Shown here: piece after piece, positions 22,034 to 28,793 of the stretch | Position numbering within the stretch: position 1 is the first letter of the stretch | Layout of the letters: the number at the start of each line of letters is the position of its first letter | DNA from: a virus | IMG/VR virus record: IMGVR_UViG_3300047174_000111 | Coordinates: 1 to 64,000 of that record | Reading direction: 5' to 3' (one strand) | Length of the DNA stretch: 64,000 nucleotides | Notes under the pieces: generated by a model | Databases searched by the model: none | What the model saw: only the letters and a program-made list of their open reading frames with translations | Told to the model about the DNA's origin: nothing | Position numbers and translations under genes: made by a program

Positions 22034-22047
22034 CACATCAAAATGTG
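22034..22047. promoter_or_regulatory. palindrome CACAT-N4-ATGTG, site 2 of 7
   Basis: Half-sites flank CAAA. In minus-strand sense a TTGACG (-35-like) lies three bases before it and the recombination operon starts after it, so binding here would cover the promoter spacer. A terminator at 22099-22132 separates it from the upstream operon. Confidence 0.65.
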
Positions 22048-22098
22048 CTCCGTCAACGCCAATCGGCACACGGAAGACACATTGTGCGCCCGAACGCA

Positions 22099-22132
22099 AA
22101 AACCCCCGCCGACACGAGGTCGGCGGGGGTTT
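22099..22132 (-). terminator. Rho-independent terminator between the two early operons
   Basis: AAACCCCCGCCGAC pairs with GTCGGCGGGGGTTT, with T-runs on both sides. In minus-strand sense it ends the 22-33 kb block just after the stop at 22136 and before the palindrome-controlled promoter. Confidence 0.85.
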
Positions 22133-22135
22133 GCT

Positions 22136-22492
22136 TTAAGCCGAGCGGCGCGCGCAGGTGTTCCGCTGCTGTTGGGCGCGATCGTAGGCATCTCGGAAGG
22201 GCTTGCAGTGCTCGCACCAGAGATAGGCCCCGACGCGGCCTTCAGCCTCGTGCTCGCGATGTTGGGCCGCCGAGTAGGCCGCTAGGTAGGCGGCGTCGTA
22301 GCGGCGCCAGCGGGCCCAGACGTGGGCTTCCAGCCGAATCGCCTCCTGGTTGCCCCAGTTGTGGACGAGGCCGCTGTCACCATTGGTTGCGGCGTGGGCG
22401 GCACAGGTCAGTGCGCGCCTCGCGCCCATTGCGTGACGGAACGCTCGACACATGCGCTCGTAGAGTTGAGTGCAGGTCAGCTGCTTGGGCAT
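22136..22492 (-). CDS. hypothetical protein (118 aa)
   Basis: Rich in Ala, Arg and aromatic residues (EAHVWARWRRYDAAYLAAYS), with WCEHCKPF near the C-terminus as a possible metal site. Last gene of the hammerhead-like-element block; element 1 precedes it. Function unknown. Confidence 0.65.
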   Translation of the reverse strand: MPKQLTCTQLYERMCRAFRHAMGARRALTCAAHAATNGDSGLVHNWGNQEAIRLEAHVWARWRRYDAAYLAAYSAAQHREHEAEGRVGAYLWCEHCKPFRDAYDRAQQQRNTCARRSA

Positions 22493-22555
22493 TAGGTGCT
22501 CCTTGTCAGGCCGGCGATGATGCCGGCGACCCGGCGAGGCCGGGTTTCGGAGCGG
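22493..22555 (-). promoter_or_regulatory. intergenic hammerhead-like element 1
   Basis: In transcript sense: GCTCC-GAAAC, hairpin CCCGGC/GCCGGG, TC, hairpin GCCGGC/GCCGGC, CTGACAA, GGAGC, then ATG. GCTCC can pair with GGAGC, closing a three-way junction and covering the Shine-Dalgarno. The heptamer deviates from CTGANGA at position 8. Confidence 0.65.
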
Positions 22556-22993
22556 TCAGGCGGCGCCGCGCCGCAGCCACGCATCGAACAGGTGGAAAAG
22601 CGGTTGCGGTAGCTCGCCGCGATACCAGGCGGTGTCGAAACACCAGCTGCCGCCCGGCCATTTGACTTGCGCGATCTCGCGATCGTAGGCGAGGCCGCCC
22701 AGACGTGCGCGCGGGCGGATGCGATGCTCGTAGGCCTCGAAGAACCTGAAGCGTTCGGGCAAGCACTTGCCGTCGCGCTCACTGAAGGCATTCGCGATGC
22801 GCGAGAGCACCGCCTCCGAGGCGTTGGTGATCGACGGCCCCTGATTATCGCGCAGATCGATAATCAGCACCCATGTGACGCCGTCGACGGTGGTGTCGGC
22901 GACGCCGAACGTGGTGGGAAGGCCCGCCGGAGGCATGGCCGTGAGGCGATTGACCTGGATAGCAGGTGGTTCCGTCGTAAGGGTTTGGGTCAT
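22556..22993 (-). CDS. hypothetical protein (145 aa)
   Basis: The middle reads DGVTWVLIIDLRDNQGPSIT and the end RYRGELPQPLFHLFDAWLRR-like (AWYRGELPQPLFHLF), suggesting an alpha/beta fold. Some resemblance of the latter half to phage proteins that report DNA or host state cannot be confirmed. No function assigned. Confidence 0.65.
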   Translation of the reverse strand: MTQTLTTEPPAIQVNRLTAMPPAGLPTTFGVADTTVDGVTWVLIIDLRDNQGPSITNASEAVLSRIANAFSERDGKCLPERFRFFEAYEHRIRPRARLGGLAYDREIAQVKWPGGSWCFDTAWYRGELPQPLFHLFDAWLRRGAA

Positions 22994-23051
22994 TGGTGGC
23001 TCCTCAGGCCGGCGTGACGCCGGCGACCCGGCCGAAACCGGGTTTCGCCTC
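22994..23051 (-). promoter_or_regulatory. intergenic hammerhead-like element 2
   Basis: Transcript sense: GGC-GAAAC, hairpin, GGGTC, stem GCCGGC/GCCGGC, CTGAGGA, GCC. All hammerhead core bases match, and GGC/GCC can form a 3-bp stem II. Predicted cut between 23025 and 23024. Confidence 0.7.
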
Positions 23052-23252
23052 TCAGCGATCGACGACGCGGATCAGCAGGAAGGCCTCGCCGTTCTGGGCA
23101 TCGCCCTGGACCTCGTCGAGGGCAAGCGAAAGCCCTTCGGGGCCCTCGTCATCGATGTTGTCAATCAGCGATCGCATCTGATCGCGCGTCATGTCGAAGC
23201 CGCGCCAGTTCTCCGGCTCCTTGCGGGGCCAGGAGGTGTCGTTGTCGTCCAT
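23052..23252 (-). CDS. small acidic hypothetical protein (66 aa)
   Basis: Acidic start (DDNDTSWPRKEPENWRGFD) then RSLIDNIDDEGPEGLSLALD. Preceded by element 3 and a GGAG site. Function unknown; size and charge would fit a host-protein inhibitor but nothing proves it. Confidence 0.65.
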   Translation of the reverse strand: MDDNDTSWPRKEPENWRGFDMTRDQMRSLIDNIDDEGPEGLSLALDEVQGDAQNGEAFLLIRVVDR

Positions 23253-23310
23253 GGTGATCTCCTTGTCAGGCGGCAAATCGCCGCGACCCAGCGAGGCCGG
23301 GTTTCGATAA
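23253..23310 (-). promoter_or_regulatory. intergenic hammerhead-like element 3
   Basis: CGAAAC, hairpin CCCGGC/GCTGGG, TC, stem GCGGC/GCCGC with loop GATTT, CTGACAA, GGAG. Core heptamer differs from CTGANGA at position 8. Confidence 0.6.
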
Positions 23311-23700
23311 TCAGCCCCAGCGCGCGTCGGCCAGGATCTCCGTGGTCTTCGCCACGATCTCATGAGCGTTCGGCCATTGCCAGACCTTGGCCAGCGCGAT
23401 GGACTGCCAGACGTTCGGCAGGCTCCCATGTCCTTTCGGAAACAGCGCTTCAATGTGGATGTAAATCCCTTCATTGGAGCCCTCCACCGCAAAACATGCG
23501 ATCCAGCGCGCATCTGACGGCCACGGCATGCTGTCATATCGGTTTTGGTTTACCGAGTTGATGTAGCTCAAGTCGGAGAATTCGCTTTCTCCGAATTCGA
23601 TCTTCATATCCTTGAGCCGCGCGTTGATCTGCTGGATCACTTCGCGGCATGTCAGCCCATCGACCTTGATTCGGCCGACGGTGATGGTGCTTCCATTCAT
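23311..23700 (-). CDS. hypothetical protein (129 aa)
   Basis: Begins with a beta strand pair (NGSTITVGRIKVDGLTCREV), then helices and a C-terminal HEIVAKTTEILADARWG. No motif recognised. Composition is less GC-biased than its neighbours (more Ile, Asn, Ser). Confidence 0.65.
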   Translation of the reverse strand: MNGSTITVGRIKVDGLTCREVIQQINARLKDMKIEFGESEFSDLSYINSVNQNRYDSMPWPSDARWIACFAVEGSNEGIYIHIEALFPKGHGSLPNVWQSIALAKVWQWPNAHEIVAKTTEILADARWG

Positions 23701-23760
23701 GATGGTAACTCCTCAGCCCGGCGGAATGCCGGGGACCCGCAGGGGCGGGTTTCTCTGTTG
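23701..23760 (-). promoter_or_regulatory. intergenic hammerhead-like element 4
   Basis: GAAAC, hairpin CCCGC/GCGGG, TC, stem CCCGGC/GCCGGG with loop ATTCC, CTGAGGA, G. Full heptamer match; the first pair of the second stem is C-G here instead of G-C, a compensatory change. Confidence 0.65.
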
Positions 23761-24003
23761 TCAGGCCGCTTTGTCGGCGCCCTCATGGATGAAGTAGCGG
23801 TCGCCATCGCGGCGGACCTTGCCAGCACGCTCCAACCCACTCATCAGGCTGGTGAACTGGCTGTAGCTGCAGCCGTGCTGCATCAGCGCGGCGTAGAGCG
23901 GGCCACCCGGACAGCCCGTTGGGCCGGCCGCCTTCACGGCATCGAGGGTGGCATCCACGACTAACCCAAGTGCTTCGCGCTGCTGCGCTGTCATCTGAGG
24001 CAT
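23761..24003 (-). CDS. winged-helix-like hypothetical protein (80 aa)
   Basis: Pattern CPGGPLYAALMQHGCSYSQF then MSGLERAGKVRRDGDRYFIH resembles a winged helix: recognition helix followed by a charged wing. It may bind DNA or host transcription factors. Preceded by element 5. Confidence 0.6.
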   Translation of the reverse strand: MPQMTAQQREALGLVVDATLDAVKAAGPTGCPGGPLYAALMQHGCSYSQFTSLMSGLERAGKVRRDGDRYFIHEGADKAA

Positions 24004-24067
24004 CGTATCACTCCTTCATCGTCAGCGCCGGCGATATTGCCGGCAGACCCGCGTTGCGGGTTTCGTG
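24004..24067 (-). promoter_or_regulatory. intergenic hammerhead-like element 5
   Basis: CGAAAC, hairpin CCCGC/GCGGG, TC, stem TGCCGGC/GCCGGCG, CTGACGA, then a separate GAAGGAG site. The heptamer matches exactly and is distinct from the Shine-Dalgarno, so the match is not explained by the ribosome site. Confidence 0.7.
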
Positions 24068-24610
24068 TCACGCGGCCTCCTCTGTGGCAGCCTCCAGTTC
24101 GACCCGTTCGACTGGCACGCGGGCGAACGGGGTGTTCGCCAGCATCCATTGGCGCAGGCTCTTGAGCAGCGCGCCCTGGCTCGACGCATCCGCCGGCTCG
24201 ACGACGCGGCCGCGGTATTCAATTGCGGTCAGGGCGTCGCGCGCGGTCCGGCGATACAACTCGCTGCCGTGGAGATAGACCTCGGGGATAGGGGCCTCGA
24301 GACCCATGTTCCATCGGAGCTGACCCAGGTAATGCGGCATGCGGCTGAGCATGCGTGCTCGCGCTGCATCGAGCTTGCGCTCGTACGTCACGATCGGCGT
24401 GCCGGTGTGGATGAAGCCATGAAGGGCCGAAAGCACCACAACCCAGGGAATGCGGTGCTGCATCGGGTCGTTGGGCTTGTCGAGCTTGTCCTGGCATTTT
24501 CGGTAGGTGCGCCATGACGGCCCGTCGTAGACTTCGAAGGCCGGCTTCGGCGTGACGACGTGCCGCTTGGTCTGTGAGCACGCCATGATCAACGCTCGTT
24601 CGATTGGCAT
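24068..24610 (-). CDS. DUF6884-like protein
   Basis: The N-terminus ALIMACSQTKRHVV and PAFEVYDGPSWRTYRK match the pattern of DUF6884-type proteins (ACSxxK then AxxxYxGPxW). The middle WVVVLSALHGFI also fits. These proteins are common in phages; a link to nucleotide or base modification has been suggested but is not certain to me. 180 residues. Confidence 0.6.
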   Translation of the reverse strand: MPIERALIMACSQTKRHVVTPKPAFEVYDGPSWRTYRKCQDKLDKPNDPMQHRIPWVVVLSALHGFIHTGTPIVTYERKLDAARARMLSRMPHYLGQLRWNMGLEAPIPEVYLHGSELYRRTARDALTAIEYRGRVVEPADASSQGALLKSLRQWMLANTPFARVPVERVELEAATEEAA

Positions 24611-24665
24611 AGGGTTTCTCCTCTTCAGGGCCCCGGATTGGGGCGACCCGCAGGGCGGGTTTCGC
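24611..24665 (-). promoter_or_regulatory. intergenic hammerhead-like element 6
   Basis: CGAAAC, hairpin CCCGC/GCGGG, TC, stem GCCCC/GGGGC with loop AATCC plus one unpaired C, CTGAAGA, GGAG. Exact heptamer match. Confidence 0.6.
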
Positions 24666-25520
24666 TCAGTCGGCCGCGTCCTGGAGCGCATCGACGGGTA
24701 CGTCCAGTGGGACATACTCGGCGAGCGCGCCGGCCGCATCCGCATTGTGCGCCGTGAGAAGCGCGATCCGGTTACCGAAGTCCATCCGTTGCCAGGCGGG
24801 CTTCGCCTTTTCGCGCGCCTCCCGCTGGCGCAGCTTCCAGTTCCAGCCGCCCAGGATATGGGCGGGCGTGTACCACACCTCGTCGAACTCATTACGGAGA
24901 GTGTCGCCGCGGTAGATCATGCAGGGGATGTGCATGAGCGAAGCCTGGACGTAGGTCATGTGGACGCAGCGACGGTCGATGTCGGCAGCGGTGACGTGCA
25001 GCGTCTGCTGGTAATTGACATCGCGATCCGACAGCGCATCGGCCATGGCGACAATCATGCCGCCGGGGCCGCAACAGGGTTCGCAGGCGGTGACGAAGCC
25101 ATGCTGCTCGATGACCTCTTTCATCGCATCGGCATAGACCATCGTCGCCATCATCTTCGACACGCTGTAGGGCGTGAAGAACTGGCCGTGCCAGTCGCCT
25201 CGCAGCTCAAGGCCTGTCCATATCGCCCCCATTACATCGCGGGGGTGCGCATCGAGCACCGTCGTGACGTCTCCGAGCAGTGTGGCGATCACCGCCAGCT
25301 CCTCGGCCTTGTAGCCCTTGGCAATTTCGAGGTAGCGTTTCTCGCGCTTCTCGCGCTGCTGCAGGTCGACCGCGTTGCTGATGGCGATGGCGGCCATCTC
25401 GACGAAATCGCCGAAGACGGTCTCGGGGCGGTGACTGTCCAGGCTCTTGATGTTCGAGACGATAGAATTGATCCGCGCCTCCGGCGTGAGCAGGATTGGC
25501 GCTTTTTTCTTGGCGGACAT
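24666..25520 (-). CDS. N6-adenine DNA methyltransferase-like protein, catalytic motif not conserved
   Basis: From the ATG at 25520 (284 residues). FFTPYSVSKMMATMVYADAM and TACEPCCGPGGMIVAMADAL match the SAM-binding region of HsdM/N6_Mtase proteins. The expected catalytic NPPY/F is replaced by a region reading YTPAHILGGWNW, so methyl transfer is doubtful. The C-terminus has WQRMDFGNRIALL, a motif shared with three other proteins of this block. It could be a decoy that blocks host restriction or methylation. Confidence 0.7.
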   Translation of the reverse strand: MSAKKKAPILLTPEARINSIVSNIKSLDSHRPETVFGDFVEMAAIAISNAVDLQQREKREKRYLEIAKGYKAEELAVIATLLGDVTTVLDAHPRDVMGAIWTGLELRGDWHGQFFTPYSVSKMMATMVYADAMKEVIEQHGFVTACEPCCGPGGMIVAMADALSDRDVNYQQTLHVTAADIDRRCVHMTYVQASLMHIPCMIYRGDTLRNEFDEVWYTPAHILGGWNWKLRQREAREKAKPAWQRMDFGNRIALLTAHNADAAGALAEYVPLDVPVDALQDAAD

Positions 25521-25577
25521 AGGTTTGCTCCTCAGGCACGCGGGATGCGTGCGACCCGGCAAGCCGGGTTTCGGAGG
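25521..25577 (-). promoter_or_regulatory. intergenic hammerhead-like element 7
   Basis: CGAAAC, hairpin CCCGGC/GCCGGG, TC, stem GCACGC/GCGTGC with loop ATCCC, CTGAGGA, G. Exact heptamer; both stems are perfect and differ in sequence from other copies. Confidence 0.7.
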
Positions 25578-26144
25578 TCACTCGATCAACTTGATCCACG
25601 AGGTGTAGTCGGGCGACATGATCATCGTGACGAAGGCTTCAGTGCCTGGAATGCCCTGCCGCGCGTTGTACCGGGTGGGCTGCTCGAGGCCGTAGAAGTT
25701 CTTCAGGGCCTTCTTGCTCCACAGGCAGTAGCCTTCCTCGATCAGTTCATGGGCGCGCCGGCCGATCGAGCCGGGCGCGAACCAGCATTCGCCGGTGTTG
25801 ATCTGGCGCTGCCAGAAGGCGATGAGCTGCTTCGCGTTGGCCGGCAGGACGTCGTTGATCTCGTCGGTCAGCGCTTGGGCGGTGTCGAGTTCCAGTGCAG
25901 CGAGGACGGTGACGCGCTCGCCGAACGGCATGTTGCGCCAAACGGCGCCGGTCGTCAGGAACGAGTGCTCGAAGTAGGCCTCGCGCTGCTCCTGCGTGGC
26001 CGCGTGGGACGCGACGACATGGGGCTTGCGCGTGCCGTCGGGCAGCTTCTCGACGATCATGACGTTCGAGACGCACTCCTCGACCAGACTGGATGCGGCG
26101 AGCTTTGACTGCTCGTCGTCGCCCAGCATGACGATATGGTTCAT
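25578..26144 (-). CDS. hypothetical protein with shared FGxR motif (188 aa)
   Basis: Contains WRNMPFGERVTVLAALELD followed by AQALTDEINDVLP, the motif shared by four proteins of this block. The rest is alpha/beta with GKxCW-like INTGECWFAPGS. No enzyme signature. Preceded by element 8. Confidence 0.65.
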   Translation of the reverse strand: MNHIVMLGDDEQSKLAASSLVEECVSNVMIVEKLPDGTRKPHVVASHAATQEQREAYFEHSFLTTGAVWRNMPFGERVTVLAALELDTAQALTDEINDVLPANAKQLIAFWQRQINTGECWFAPGSIGRRAHELIEEGYCLWSKKALKNFYGLEQPTRYNARQGIPGTEAFVTMIMSPDYTSWIKLIE

Positions 26145-26208
26145 GGGATACTCCTCAGGCCGGCGGAATGCCGGCGACCGGCCCGGCCATAGGCCTGGGC
26201 AGGTTTCG
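26145..26208 (-). promoter_or_regulatory. intergenic hammerhead-like element 8
   Basis: CGAAACC, longer first hairpin (CTGCCCAGGCC / GGCCGGGCCGG), TC, stem GCCGGC/GCCGGC with loop ATTCC, CTGAGGA, GT; AC before GAAAC can pair with GT. Exact heptamer. Confidence 0.65.
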
Positions 26209-26802
26209 TCACGCCGCGAGGCGCAAAGGCTCCTCGGCGCGGGCCGCGACTGCTTGCTCAACAGCTGCGTCCTTTTTCCGCCCGGTTTTCTTGTCGTAGT
26301 CGGCTTTCCAGACGACTGGGTCGGCGTGCTCCGGGTTGACCTTGATCGAGGCCCGCCAGACAGCCCAGACGTCGCGGTCGCGCAGCTCAGGCACAACAGT
26401 GCAGGTCTCCAGCTTCATTTCGAAGCTGCTGATCTCCACGCCATGCGGGATGATGCCGCCCGGCCAGAACTCGGCATGAGGGATGAACTGGTCACGCGGC
26501 ATCCGGATCGTGGTGCCGCGCTCGCTTTTGTAGCTGGCCTGATCCTTCTTCAGCCGCCCCCACCGTCCCGCGTCGCATACCTGTCGGAACATGTAGCGCG
26601 GGCCGTGCCGATTCATCGCGTTGGCTTTCGCGGCGGCGAGCAGCTTGCTGAACAGCTCGCCGCGCGCCATGCGCCGAGGCTTGGCAAACGGTGGCTCGCC
26701 GAGGCTGAGGCCGGCCCTTTCCCGTAACACCGGAGGGCAGTATGGCATCATGTCGGCTATGAGCTGCGCGACCTTCTGGGTCTGCGTCAGTGCTTTGGGC
26801 AT
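26209..26802 (-). CDS. hypothetical protein (197 aa)
   Basis: Start at 26802 chosen for the GAGGAG site in element 9. Basic protein with KLLAAAKANAMNRHGPRYMF and DVWAVWRASIKVNPEHADPV. No known domain recognised. Confidence 0.65.
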   Translation of the reverse strand: MPKALTQTQKVAQLIADMMPYCPPVLRERAGLSLGEPPFAKPRRMARGELFSKLLAAAKANAMNRHGPRYMFRQVCDAGRWGRLKKDQASYKSERGTTIRMPRDQFIPHAEFWPGGIIPHGVEISSFEMKLETCTVVPELRDRDVWAVWRASIKVNPEHADPVVWKADYDKKTGRKKDAAVEQAVAARAEEPLRLAA

Positions 26803-26873
26803 GGTCTTGCTCCTCAGGACCGCGGGATGCGGTCGACCGCCCCTGGCGATGGGGCGGTTTCGGAGCGGAGGCG
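26803..26873 (-). promoter_or_regulatory. intergenic hammerhead-like element 9
   Basis: GCTCC-GAAAC, hairpin ACCGCCCC/GGGGCGGT, C, stem GACCGC/GCGGTC with loop ATCCC, CTGAGGA, GC. Exact heptamer. GCTCC could instead pair with GGAGC and cover the Shine-Dalgarno. Confidence 0.7.
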
Positions 26874-27020
26874 TCATTCCTCCTTGGGCTGTTGCACCAG
26901 ATCGGAATCGCGATCGACGGCGGCTTGTTCTTCAGCGGTCAGCCTGCCAGCGAGCCGGTCGATCCCATCGTCACGATCGTCGTCGTCAAGCCATTCGATG
27001 ATGTCTTGCGCGCTTGGCAC
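26874..27020 (-). CDS. small acidic hypothetical protein (48 aa)
   Basis: A GTG at 27020 preceded by GGAAGAA gives PSAQDIIEWLDDDDRDDGID and a helical acidic tail. Unlike its neighbours it has no structured element in front. The 16 codons before the GTG are open and in frame with the upstream gene across its TGA at 27069-27071, so a readthrough fusion is an alternative reading. Confidence 0.55.
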   Translation of the reverse strand: MPSAQDIIEWLDDDDRDDGIDRLAGRLTAEEQAAVDRDSDLVQQPKEE

Positions 27021-27068
27021 GATTTCTTCCGGACTGAAAGTGCGAAACTTTCTGCGCCGAGGGATGCC

Positions 27069-27284
27069 TCAGCTTCCAATTTCGATATTCAACTGCTCGG
27101 CGTCTTCCAGCGCGAGCACAATGCCTTCTGGATGTTCGTAGCGCGCGCTGAGATCGGAACCGACAGGATAGACGGAAGCGTCTAGGCGCGTGGCTGCATC
27201 TACGTCCTCAACGTGTAGGATCAGAATGTCTCCGTTTTCATTCCTTCTCCCGAAGAATGAGCCGTATTTGTCGCTGTAGGCCAT
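27069..27284 (-). CDS. hypothetical protein (71 aa)
   Basis: Contains YGSFFGRRNENGDILILHVE and HPEGIVLALEDAEQLNIEIG. Ends at a TGA followed by 16 open in-frame codons leading into the 48-residue gene. Preceded by element 10. Function unknown. Confidence 0.65.
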   Translation of the reverse strand: MAYSDKYGSFFGRRNENGDILILHVEDVDAATRLDASVYPVGSDLSARYEHPEGIVLALEDAEQLNIEIGS

Positions 27285-27348
27285 TATTTTCTCCTTTTCA
27301 GGCCACAGGATTGCGGCGACCCCTCGCGGGGTTTCGGGTCAGTCAACG
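27285..27348 (-). promoter_or_regulatory. intergenic hammerhead-like element 10
   Basis: CGAAAC, hairpin CCC/GGG with loop CGCGA, TC, stem GCCGCA/TGTGGC, CTGAAAA, GGAG. CC before GAAAC can pair with GG. Heptamer deviates at position 8. Confidence 0.6.
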
Positions 27349-27600
27349 TCAGGCCGCGACGGGCGCGTCCTTCGATGCCGCAGGCCACGGCAGGCTCTCG
27401 GCGACGCCGGCGAGATGGTAGATCTCCATCGGTGTCACTCCAGGCGGCGCTTCCAGGCGACAGGCGTTGCGCGCAAAATGCACGGTGGCTTGGGGGGAGC
27501 CTGTAATGGCGTTTTCCGCCAGTCTCTTGAGGTGTGGAAACTTGGTCACGTAGGCGCCAAGGACATGGGCCGGGATAGGACCAGGTGTTTGAGATGGCAT
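27349..27600 (-). CDS. hypothetical protein (83 aa)
   Basis: Reads IPAHVLGAYVTKFPHLKRLA and PQATVHFARNACRLEAPPGV. No family recognised. Preceded by element 11. Confidence 0.65.
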   Translation of the reverse strand: MPSQTPGPIPAHVLGAYVTKFPHLKRLAENAITGSPQATVHFARNACRLEAPPGVTPMEIYHLAGVAESLPWPAASKDAPVAA

Positions 27601-27654
27601 ATTTCTCTCCTTTTCAGGCAGCTCGATTGCTGCGACCCCTTTTGGGGTTTCGGC
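27601..27654 (-). promoter_or_regulatory. intergenic hammerhead-like element 11
   Basis: CGAAAC, hairpin CCC/GGG closing an AAAA-containing loop (CCCC AAAA GGGG), TC, stem GCAGC/GCTGC with loop AATCGA, CTGAAAA, GGAG. The shortest copy. Heptamer deviates at position 8. Confidence 0.6.
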
Positions 27655-27897
27655 TCAGTCGAAAGTGGGCTGCAGTCCTGCCCAAGCTTGGCATGCTCGA
27701 TCTCTCCAATCCGCAACCATGTGACGGCCGGCCGGCGAACTTTCGGGATCGTCTATGACGATCCCGTTAGATTGGCAGAACGAAATGAGAGCTGATTTCG
27801 AGTTCGAATTATACCAGTTTAGGGCCGCTTCATACGCATCGAAGCTCGGGAACCGGAAGAAAGCACCCGTCTCATCGTGCTGATATTCGTATGTCAT
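27655..27897 (-). CDS. hypothetical protein (80 aa)
   Basis: Tyr/Phe-rich N-terminus (TYEYQHDETGAFFRFPSFDA) and ADWRDRACQAWAGLQPTFD at the end. Codon use is less GC-rich than neighbours. Function unknown. Confidence 0.65.
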   Translation of the reverse strand: MTYEYQHDETGAFFRFPSFDAYEAALNWYNSNSKSALISFCQSNGIVIDDPESSPAGRHMVADWRDRACQAWAGLQPTFD

Positions 27898-27959
27898 AAG
27901 CGTCTCTCCTTTTCAAAACCTGCTCATCTGCAGGCGACCCGGCCAAGCCGGGTTTCGGG
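27898..27959 (-). promoter_or_regulatory. intergenic hammerhead-like element 12
   Basis: CGAAAC, hairpin CCCGGC/GCCGGG, TC, stem GCCTGC/GCAGGT, TTTTGAAAA, GGAG. The heptamer is the poorest match (two deviations and an extra T). Confidence 0.55.
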
Positions 27960-28211
27960 TCAGTCGATTGGAACGAGCGGTCGCCCCGTCCGGGGCGCAC
28001 GGTCGTCCGCCTCGTCGAGGCGGGTGACAACCATTGTATTGTGTCGGCCCTGCTTGTCAACGGCCGTCATCACGGCAGGCTCGCCGGTCAGCAACATGTT
28101 GACGAAGCTGACCCAGCTGCGGGTCGTGTTGGCCGTCCGTCCCAGGCTGTGGGCCGTCATCTCGATCGGCCGCTGGCCCGGACAGGTAACCTTGAACTTT
28201 TGCGGGTTCAT
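27960..28211 (-). CDS. hypothetical protein (83 aa)
   Basis: Start at 28211 after a GAGGAG site. Contains KVTCPGQRPIEMTAHSLGRT and SFVNMLLTGEPAVMTAVDKQ, suggesting a small beta-rich fold. Function unknown. Confidence 0.65.
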   Translation of the reverse strand: MNPQKFKVTCPGQRPIEMTAHSLGRTANTTRSWVSFVNMLLTGEPAVMTAVDKQGRHNTMVVTRLDEADDRAPRTGRPLVPID

Positions 28212-28273
28212 TGTAGTCTGCTCCTCAGGCACCGGGATTGGTGCGACCACCCGGGCAGACCCAGGCGGTTTCG
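28212..28273 (-). promoter_or_regulatory. intergenic hammerhead-like element 13
   Basis: CGAAACC, hairpin CGCCTGGG/CCCGGGTGG-type, TC, stem GCACC/GGTGC with loop AATCCC, CTGAGGA, G. Exact heptamer. Confidence 0.65.
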
Positions 28274-28738
28274 TCACGCCGCGATGCGTTCAAGGACGGG
28301 CAGCGGCATCAGGCTGGGCAGCTCGATTGACAGGGCCAGCGCGCAGTCGGCGCCGGCGTCGTTCAGGATCGAGAGCCGCCGACCGAAGTCAAACATCTCC
28401 CAGCGCGGCTCGGCTTGGTCCTCCAGCTCGGCGCGGTACGTGTCCTCGTCGAGGATGCATCGCGTCGCCTGTTCGCACAGCTCCAGGGCCATCTGCGCAG
28501 CCACGGCCATGCCGGGGAAGCAGATCAACGCCGCCTCGCAGTCGCGTGGGTCGAGGTCGATCAGCTTCGCGGCATGGCGTCCGAAGATGCTGCAGACCCG
28601 CAGCGTGATGGCTGCGGCCTGGGCCCGGTCGAGCGGGCACGATGTGTCGAACGTCGATACGGAGAGCCAGTCCTGTTGGCGGTCTGTCGCATAGACGCGC
28701 CAGGGGAAATCCCTGACGTGTCCCATGGCGCATTGCAT
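28274..28738 (-). CDS. hypothetical protein with shared FGxR motif (154 aa)
   Basis: Contains PRWEMFDFGRRLSILNDAGA followed by CALALSIELPSLMP, the C-terminal motif shared in this block. Cys-rich middle (AALICFPGMAVAAQMALELC). Function unknown. Confidence 0.65.
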   Translation of the reverse strand: MQCAMGHVRDFPWRVYATDRQQDWLSVSTFDTSCPLDRAQAAAITLRVCSIFGRHAAKLIDLDPRDCEAALICFPGMAVAAQMALELCEQATRCILDEDTYRAELEDQAEPRWEMFDFGRRLSILNDAGADCALALSIELPSLMPLPVLERIAA

Positions 28739-28793
28739 GGATATCTCCTCTTCAGATCCGCATCAGTGCGGATGACCCGCTAGGCGGGTTTCG
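28739..28793 (-). promoter_or_regulatory. intergenic hammerhead-like element 14
   Basis: CGAAAC, hairpin CCCGC/GCGGG, TC, stem ATCCGC/GCGGAT with loop ACTGAT, CTGAAGA, GGAG. Exact heptamer. The first pair of the second stem is A-T where others have G-C, strong evidence that pairing is maintained. Confidence 0.7.

Noticed and set aside
24552-26108. Long plus-strand ORF of 518 codons
   Set aside because: Antisense shadow crossing three minus-strand genes and their intergenic elements; composition is not protein-like.
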